64,000 bases of DNA from Bolinopsis microptera (taxonomy: Eukaryota > Ctenophora > Tentaculata > Lobata > Bolinopsidae). Positions within the stretch are counted from its first letter, which is position 1; the number at the start of each line of letters is the position of its first letter. Position numbers and translations under genes: made by a program. Below, in pieces: positions 59,401 through 64,000 of the stretch. The stretch covers positions 11,269,837-11,333,836 of the forward strand of contig NC_087080.1 of the NCBI RefSeq assembly GCF_026151205.1, read 5' to 3'. The notes under the pieces are model-generated. The model was not told the DNA's origin and ran no database searches. It saw only the letters and a list, made by a program, of their open reading frames with translations.

Positions 59401-60360
59401 TATTAGGATATATCTACAAAGTTATCTGTCCACAGCACCACTCACCGTCTCACCAGGTACCTTAAAATCTGTGACCTGTCCATACTCCATAAGACACTTA
59501 CATACACCTGCCCACTAACAATAGCGTCCTCCCTTAACTTTATAATTTAATTCTTTATATAATTAATAACAAAGACCATCCCCTCCAGAGCTCGACACCA
59601 CAGAGGACGTCAGATGTAGATGTACACGACATACCACGCGGTCTACTGAAGCACATGTGCAGGATGCTTGACGAGCCACCTTCCTGTGGGTGGAGAAGGA
59701 TTGTACCTCTGCTCGGCATGTCACATCGACTTAAAGACATTGAATCGTAAGTGCTGTGATTTGTTTTCAAGAAACGGGCGCGGACTTCATTTTGATGTTG
59801 ATTTGAGCGAATTTCGAGAGAGACTTGACTTAAAACCTTTCTGGTATTTCTGTTCCATCCACACCTGCTTTGTAATGAGTTTTGATTTAACATTTTTTAT
59901 AAACAGGTCACTGGACAGTCCAACAGCTGAACTAATTAGAATTTGGACGAACGAAAACAGATTGGTTACTTTTCCTGATCTTATGGAAGTTCTTAGGTAA
60001 ATACCTTTATTCAATATCCGAATATTTGTTCATGAAATATTGTTTAAACACAGAATAGTCCTTCCACTCTATCGGGTTAAGAATAAAAATGTGTGTTTAT
60101 TGTAACAATAATAAGAATACGTCATAGCCAAATTAAGAATATACTCAATACTACCCCCACTACCTCCCCCTGCCCACAACCCCCTCCCCCACCTAAATAC
60201 AACCCCCACCTCAATACTAGCTCTTCCCACCTACAGGTTAGCAGAACAAATGGATACCGTAGAATTCATTAAGCGGCACCTGCAGTTGAAGAAACGGCTT
60301 TCAAAACAATCGTTCCTCTACTTCCCCATCGAGAAACAATCTTCTCCTCCCGCTTCTTAA
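34001..60360 (+). CDS. 18-exon gene: pseudoprotease, ARM-like repeats, coiled coil, Death domain
   Basis: I assembled the model from splice sites and codon phase. Exons: 34001-34082, 34213-34346, 34565-34730, 34980-35088, 35816-35928, 36126-36260, 39254-39391, 54640-54777, 54998-55225, 55355-55461, 55758-56023, 56197-56329, 56504-56632, 56813-57034, 57415-57495, 59589-59746, 59907-59996, 60237-60360. Every junction is GT-AG, phases agree throughout, and the total is 2553 nt (850 residues). Order: trypsin-like fold without catalytic triad (about 25-201), armadillo-like helical repeats (202-415), coiled coil (440-715), Death domain (745-830). Death domains recruit partners in apoptosis and innate immunity, so an adaptor role is inferred. 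The ATG sits two bases after a possible acceptor, so an upstream exon may exist. AATAAA lies at 60541-60546. Confidence 0.8.
36126..39391 (+). CDS. Exons 6-7: armadillo-like repeats
   Basis: Exons 36126-36260 and 39254-39391 (135 and 138 nt) are both flanked by phase-1 introns. Each encodes one helical unit of about 45 residues ending in ACQALSKLA or ATCKLLTII. Symmetrical one-repeat-per-exon structure fits growth by exon duplication. Confidence 0.75.
36261..39253 (+). other. Intron 6 (3.0 kb)
   Basis: GT-AG intron. It includes three imperfect 33-bp tandem units (TACTGGCAACTTTCCTGGCC type, about 38819-38928) and a short duplication near 38585-38660. No other gene seen. Confidence 0.7.
41330..41975 (+). 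repeat. 25-bp tandem array, about 26 copies
   Basis: Units CTCAAACTGATTGTACACTA plus CAATC are highly uniform, with C/T variants and a few shortened units near 41800-41840. No spacers, so not a CRISPR array. Confidence 0.95.
41976..42933. other. Non-coding intron sequence
   Basis: No supported gene; the micro-MITE at 42137-42180 is listed separately. Confidence 0.5.
42137..42180. mobile_element. 44-bp hAT-type micro-MITE with C17 core
   Basis: CAGGGGTGTAG and its inverse CTACACCCCTG bracket 17 C plus GCTTC. The direct repeat AGTGCGGG flanks both sides (42129-42136, 42181-42188), an exact 8-bp hAT-type target duplication. Confidence 0.8.
42934..43022 (+). repeat. 13-bp tandem repeat (ACTGTCACGTGTC)n
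   Basis: About six to seven units, each with the palindrome CACGTG. Related GACACGTGAC words recur near 51400-51560. Confidence 0.9.
43167..44224 (+). repeat. 1.06-kb duplicated block, copy 1
   Basis: Same length as, and nearly identical to, 44986-46043, with about half a dozen substitutions by eye. It includes the left arm of the TTAA/G-run foldback (43516 onward) and stops exactly at the foldback centre. Confidence 0.95.
44228..44985 (+). repeat. 36-bp minisatellite, array 1 (about 21 units)
   Basis: Unit GTGATACACCCCACACGTAC plus ACCCCTAGGGCCTGTA. The 36-bp length keeps all six frames open, so the predicted 12-residue repeat proteins are artefacts. Variant units (CATACAACACCCC, GTGCCCTGTAGTG, GGGTCTGTAG) occur in the same order in array 2, offset 3376 bp, so array 1 copies part of array 2. 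Confidence 0.95.
44986..46043 (+). repeat. 1.06-kb duplicated block, copy 2
   Basis: Direct copy of 43167-44224, offset 1819 bp. It continues directly into the inverted arm of the foldback. Confidence 0.95.
45335..46693. mobile_element. Foldback element with G11/C9 ends flanked by TTAA
   Basis: The left arm (G11-CCAATGG...) and right arm (...CCATTGG-C9) pair over about 670 bp with few mismatches, around a short centre near 46000-46030. TTAA flanks both ends (45331-45334, 46694-46697). The 65- and 75-residue frames on both arms are mirror copies and not genes. Confidence 0.85.
46698..47186. other. Non-coding intron sequence
   Basis: No gene seen. The last 70 bases contain irregular ACACGTACAC words leading into array 2. 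Confidence 0.5.
47187..50545 (+). repeat. 36-bp minisatellite, array 2 (about 93 units)
   Basis: Same unit as array 1. Variants include CATACG for CACACG, AAGGCC for AGGGCC, and two ACGTACTGACCCC units (50083, 50400). The minus strand carries repeated GGGG and GGG runs. Frames up to 679 residues exist in several registers and are artefacts. Confidence 0.97.
50546..52747. other. Non-coding intron sequence before the OTU gene
   Basis: Includes four GGTTACTGTCACCT units (51716-51772), GACACGTGAC words, and a GC-rich patch at 52420-52465 that could be a promoter. GTAGGAGCATATC is duplicated at 52590-52622. The acceptor TTTACTTTACAG ends at 52747. Confidence 0.5.
52766..54316 (+). CDS. Nested gene with two OTU-like domains, frameshifted 3' end
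   Basis: OTU proteases are cysteine peptidases that usually remove ubiquitin. The first ATG after an acceptor at 52747 is 52766, giving 516 residues to the TGA. Domain 2 (about 352-493) has GNCSIESVMDQI with C358 and SGTHYESLVP with H487, fitting the OTU Cys and His. Domain 1 (about 64-202) aligns as GNRFIESIVGQI and GISYRGLIP, so both residues are replaced and it is likely inactive. Both share a WERMRKYG/WNKLQQDG helix and an EYFDHL/DYFGDL motif. Near 54251 the reading frame appears shifted: another frame from 54253 to a TGA at 54409-54411 encodes a better-matching tail. AATAAA is at 54500-54505. The gene lies inside intron 7, same strand. OTU identity is by motif. Confidence 0.7.
   Translation: MSDIKLHTDNDKQTDTQTDNLINPKTGSFLDENGNILFDHQPISSVIKLGRSFLTTLKLDTENKAPGNRFIESIVGQINGRFDMKSKLPLSPNYYKLIWTNIAETIVRSSPFYPAEYDEAKWVQNWERMRKYGSCGIEYFDHLLKLGISHCIGKNILVFDGRKGESEERCVFVISPCDLGGKADSTPVVLSFDGISYRGLIPLTKTDSSKISFIVEQLMLGVIDIVNIRHMIREKFETFQVPNLLESLSKSRHSLSRRSLKRLSPKMKPASFTGKSIADGIFNLPSKLSSLRRRKIKNSEHSDEENYENHNNLSVSKVSNFESRGRFVHPLMREGIQLAKEYFINLEPGTPNGGCGNCSIESVMDQINSRGCFSEKLHLTAQFYRNMWMKETERITRNSAYFLEDDFTEEQWKEAWNKLQQDGAYEIDYFGDLMIVGIMHCVRKNALVFNVSSSRAHGPLTVIRGDHFGAVVRDDEPPLVLAYSGTHYESLVPVHGWMWRRRRISWNIGVTLMVLI
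54253..54411 (+). pseudogene. Out-of-frame C-terminal tail of the OTU gene
   Basis: Fifty-two codons in a different frame overlap the end of the OTU frame. The segment YIVEHWSNFDGSDMRSHLM resembles the segment just after OTU domain 1 (FIVEQLMLGV...IRHMIREKF). A one-base loss (or two-base gain) in the ATGGATGGATG tract would explain the shift. It may be a real mutation or an assembly error. Confidence 0.6.
54640..55461 (+). CDS. Exons 8-10: end of the armadillo-like region
   Basis: Exons 54640-54777 (138 nt, phase 1-1 like exons 6 and 7), 54998-55225 and 55355-55461. Motifs VLSAMSFSQHATVHLFGC and VLRRVVRSHRDD follow the helical-repeat pattern. The exon 9 donor (GTTTAG) is weak, but only it keeps the frame into exon 10. 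Confidence 0.75.
55758..57495 (+). CDS. Exons 11-15: coiled-coil region
   Basis: Exons 55758-56023, 56197-56329, 56504-56632, 56813-57034 and 57415-57495. Heptad-like, charged sequence (KNKVIENRDSTIEQLHRRLE, EEENLRLTETLERERD, ESEEERLEKLRQKR) suggests oligomerisation. Exon 15 is a short acidic linker. Confidence 0.8.
56425..56501 (+). repeat. (CACTTT)n microsatellite forming a splice acceptor tract
   Basis: About 12 hexamers run directly into CTTAG, the acceptor of exon 13. The repeat supplies the whole pyrimidine tract. Confidence 0.9.
57283..57393 (+). repeat. AT-rich tandem repeat (about 28 bp)
   Basis: Imperfect units of ATGATAATTAATTATGAT with ATTAATGG spacers, in intron 14. Confidence 0.8.
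57745..59257. mobile_element. TTAA-flanked element with GGTTAACC array
   Basis: The ends GGCCAGAGGGGGGGGTAA and TTACCCCCCCCTCTGGCC are perfectly inverted and each flanked by TTAA (57741-57744, 59258-59261). Inside, GAGGTTAACCTC-type motifs recur about 11 times. A 115-bp inverted pair is centred near 58085. No coding sequence; mobilised in trans if at all. It sits in intron 15 of the Death-domain gene. Confidence 0.85.
59589..60360 (+). CDS. Exons 16-18: Death domain and C-terminus
   Basis: Exons 59589-59746, 59907-59996 and 60237-60360. The order GWRRIVPLLGMSHRLKDIES, SPTAELIRIWTNE and FPDLMEVLRLAEQMDTVEFI follows the six-helix Death domain (W at the helix-2 position, LLG, SPT..L...W, then L...L). 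The protein ends about 30 residues after the domain. The open frame continuing past the exon 16 donor at 59747 is intron sequence. Confidence 0.8.
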
Positions 60361-62637
60361 ATTTGTAATTTGACTGCTCGGTCATTTAGTTGAATGGTTA
60401 GTTGATTTGTTAATTGATATGGAGAGTTGTATCTCGCGCGATTACAACGAAGAGCACGTTGGTTTGAGCGGAGAGTGTTTGAGGTGTGAAATACAGAAAT
60501 GTAATTTGGTTTCCTTGTAAATATAAGAGAGTCAATATTAAATAAAGTAATCAGCAGAGTGTTGCTGATGCTAGATGTTGAACTTGTGGGAGATAATTAT
60601 AATGGGAAAGGTACTACTCCCAGAAACTGATGGTACACAACAAATTTAAAGTTATTGTTTGTTTTAATTTTAAAATTAAGTTATAATCATTATATTTTCA
60701 TCTTGATCAGTCTACTTTTCACCAATATGTAACTATAACTACTGGACCAATCTTCTACTCCTAAAAACAAATTTTCCCGCTAATTCTAAAAACAACAAAA
60801 ACTTGAATCTTTTGTCAATCCTTTATTGAGCTGATAACTGCAAACATGAAAAAAGGGGAAAAACATCAAAAAATCATGAAAAGAAAAAATTATTTACAAA
60901 AAACATTTAAAAATGATGTTTTTGAAGATTGTTCCAAAATTTCGCCAAATATAATTACATGTTTGTTATAACAGTATGAGTTAAGTTTCTTCCGTATTAA
61001 CTATTAACCCCACTTTGATTTTAAACCTATTTTTACTCTGTATTTGTGTTTTTAATAACGATTAAATATTAATAACTTTTTTTGGTGATTGAAGCAAAAA
61101 ATCAGGTATCTTCGCATTTGAATTTATTTTGAAACTCAACAATAACTAATACACCAACGAGAATCAAACATCTTGTCATACATTTACCGTCAGTCAATTA
61201 TTATACTTTAAAATCCATGGCAGTAATTTTTTGATGACCTAAGTCCTAACTGTAGATTGTAGATACACTATTTTTATCATCTAAATATCTTTGTTTGTTT
61301 TAACTTTTAATTTTTGTTATCAGTTAAATAAGTAATCACGGATATATTATACGCTGTGTGATATTGTAAGATGCAATGAGCTGTATGGTTAATCATTCCA
61401 CTTTTGGGTTGCTTTTATTAAGCTCCTCAAGATTAATCAAGAATTTCCTTTAGTTTGTTTTTATACTATACTCGTAAAACTTGTAAAACCCACCTAAATT
61501 CCACGCATAGCATGTTGTATTCTTTACAATTGTACAAAATACAAAAATTTCCAAAACCACGGAGAATTGTCACTTAGAATAATATTACGGTTTTCTAGCG
61601 TTTAATTTTACTCATATTGGATTTTAGATGATTGGAAAATTTAACAACGAATGATACAAAAATGTGACCGTGAAAAGAAATTGGTATTCGTTGTGAACAA
61701 ATTGCATAAAATCAAAAACAGTGATGAGTGATAGATCTATATCAAGATTTAGAAAACGGTAAAGCTTAATCCAATAAATTTGATCAAATCAACTGTGCGC
61801 TTTATGTGTCCGACAACATTCACATCGACCAAAGTGAAAAACCATTAATTCATCTCCAATTTCTTGCACCTTCAACTTCAAGTTGATCTGAATCTATTTT
61901 AAACTTATTGAACCCTTGTAGCAAATATAACAAACATAATTCAAAGATATAAGTGTACATGAACTCATCGCAATCTTTGTATCCAGCACCGTGGAAAGAG
62001 GAAAGAAGAGAGTAATAATAAAAGCATCACAAATATTGTAATCACAATTTACTACACAGTAGCAAAAACAATCAAAATCTTTCTCATGTCGAAATACAGC
62101 GTCCAAAAACTTGGGTAGATGGATGCTACATCACAGCAGTTGTAGATAAGTTAATACGTAGTCATCGAGACTTCAAGAAAACAGAAGACAAACGTTTTTG
62201 GGACGCTACCACAGTCAATCAAAACACCACCCACCCAAGGCACGTGGAGGCCAATATGTGTACCATTTGGGGCTTGAACAGATAAAAATACTTGATTTTG
62301 TAAGAATTTGATTACAGTTATGTATACAGTTACACAACCATGTCCACTACGTATTTATCTGTTATTTTTTACATAATACAACGAAAGTTTTATCGTACGT
62401 TCGATTTTATCCTAAATTTCAAGGTTCCATATGTAATTAACTGAACATTAATGCTCGTGCTCATGCCCCAGTGTAACAAAAATTTTGGAAGTAAATAGGG
62501 GTTGTTACACTTTTTTTGTTATAACTGATCAAGAACCCATCGAATATAAATCAAAATGCTGTTAAACTTAAAATTGTCACGCACTGGAGTAACCACTCCC
62601 AGTGGCTGACCCGGCATAACTCATCCCTGATAAGGCT
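60361..62637. other. Convergent 3' regions
   Basis: Between two convergent stop codons. AATAAA at 60541-60546 probably ends the plus-strand transcript. No clear minus-strand polyadenylation signal close to 62638 was found, and no gene seen. Confidence 0.5.
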
Positions 62638-63853
62638 CTATCTAATGGATGTGTAGTTCCTGTCAACCTCTCCGACGGTAACACTGTGAGGTCCACCTCT
62701 CTTGGAACTGTCCGACCAGAGCTGAGCCTTATTGATTTTATCCGGGAGTATCTTCTGTAGGTCGGCTTGTTGATCACTGTCTTTGCTGCGGGGGGCGTTT
62801 GTTAAGTCCCTTTCTAAAGCTGGATCACATGGTAATTAATAAAAAAAACAGCACGTTCTTATACCAAGAAATACTAATTACTAGACAATTACAAATTACA
62901 ATGATTAATGTCCGACTAGATTTCAAACGAAGAGTAATAAGTGGGTAAGGGTAATATAACGTTGGTAACTGGTAAGGTTTTACCCCGAGGTCTGGCAGCC
63001 TTGACCCCACTTCGTGGCAATATCTGCCCTGTGGACGCTTTATGAATTACTCTGTTTGCTCGTATTGTTACTTTCTTCTTTACTTTTGCTCTGTCTAGTG
63101 CATGTTTAGCATCGGTCTCGGTCTGCAGAAATAGTTTTAATAAAATCCGGAAGATGCCTGTAAAATGCAGTGTATGAATCATTGATGGTTCCAGTTGACC
63201 TTTGTGATTTAATGGAATAGAAAATCCGATATGATTGTGTAAACACAACAAATTACATACCTCATAATAAAGACTCTCAGGAATTTCCCAGGATTGTAGT
63301 CTCATCACATCCCTGGGTATGGGTTCATACGACCCCGTACCGAGGTGACCTGCTCGACCAGATATCATCACACTATTCACTGTTTGTGCAATCAGGTTCT
63401 GAACTACTGTTGTTTGTGGGTCCCTCTGATGGTGGTGGTCACTAATAAATCACTAATAAGTCACTAATTAAATATGTTTTGTTAAAATTGATTCCAAATT
63501 TGGATGAAAATTTAGTCTAGTATTTGACGAACGCGAAGATTTTTTTTTAATTCTTGAAAATCTTCATTAATTAACTTCAATCAGTTGTATCATCATGCGA
63601 ATAATAAAGCACGAAATATCGTGTATTATAAGTAAATTATAATGTAAATTACCACTCGAAGTACGATCATGTACCGCAGTTTCCAGGTGACGTAGCACAA
63701 AGCAATAGCAGCTAAAACGAAACAACACAAAACTATGACCATCACGTGATAACCCCGCATCATGGTCTCTTCTGACAAAACCGGCAGTGCCATTAAGTCG
63801 CTGTCTTCTTTTCCAACTCCGCCGGTTTGATTCAAACTTCTGGAGTCTTTCAT
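62638..63853 (-). CDS. Four-exon gene for a small single-pass membrane protein
   Basis: Not a recognised family. Exons on the minus strand: 63853-63653, 63425-63261, 63122-62984, 62819-62638. All junctions are GT-AG with consistent phase (0, 0, 1), giving 228 residues. Residues about 34-55 form one membrane helix (HVMVIVLCCFVLAAIALCYV), followed by WKLR, so the N-terminus of about 33 residues is probably outside and the basic tail inside. The tail has a conserved-looking LGTGSYEPIPRDVMRLQSW segment and a Lys/Arg-rich helix (RAKVKKKVTIRANR). No signal peptide. The first ATG after an upstream stop was chosen; an upstream exon beyond the window is possible. Confidence 0.65.
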
Positions 63854-64000
63854 CTTGTCAGGAACATGAGAAACATACTGTTAGTGGAACTATTTTATCG
63901 GACGTTATTTTATTTGACCTTCGTCCTAGAATCTAGAATATTAGTTAACAAGACGTATCCGTTTTACAAAATGACTTGAAGTTGAACAGTGTTCATGGTC
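63854..64000. other. Upstream region of the minus-strand gene
   Basis: May hold the promoter or 5' UTR; no motif identified. Confidence 0.3.

Overview
The window looks like an AT-rich animal nuclear genome. It has GT-AG introns, a Death domain, armadillo-like repeats, OTU-like domains, a P2X7-type cysteine domain, non-LTR retrotransposons and many inverted-repeat DNA transposons. There are no bacterial-style operons, ribosome binding sites or CRISPR arrays. The phylum cannot be fixed from this sequence; a non-vertebrate metazoan is the safest reading. Roughly two thirds of the window is repeats, and most open frames in it are accidental, especially inside the GGA satellite and the 36-bp minisatellite.

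Layout. Positions 86-4142 form a terminal-inverted-repeat element filled with GGA-rich satellite and interrupted by a CR1/L2-like LINE fragment. Positions 8470-13631 are a complete Kolobok DNA transposon (TTAA target duplication) with two divergent intact genes: a THAP-DDE transposase and a protein carrying a P2X7 C-terminal (ballast)-type cysteine domain. Positions 13.6-26.8 kb hold MITEs, foldbacks, a 3' LINE fragment with an exact target duplication, and long palindromes. Positions 26872-28128 encode a six-helix membrane protein with a proline/tyrosine repeat tail. Positions 28.3-33.9 kb are nested MITEs.

From 34001 to 60360 I can assemble an 18-exon host gene by splice sites and codon phase. 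It predicts 850 residues: a trypsin-like fold without its catalytic triad, armadillo-like repeats, coiled coil and a C-terminal Death domain, which suggests a signalling or innate-immune adaptor. Its 15.2-kb intron 7 contains a 25-bp tandem array, a 44-bp hAT-type micro-MITE, a duplicated foldback element, two arrays of a 36-bp minisatellite, and a nested gene with two tandem OTU-like domains (52766 onward) that appears frameshifted near its 3' end. Intron 15 holds a TTAA-flanked element studded with the palindrome GGTTAACC. Positions 62638-63853 (minus strand) are a four-exon gene for a small single-pass membrane protein, convergent with the Death-domain gene.

The strongest novelty candidate is the Kolobok element with a P2X7 ballast-type second gene, because it offers a mobile source for a domain otherwise known from an animal ion channel. 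Next are the pseudoprotease-ARM-coiled-coil-Death gene and its complex intron.
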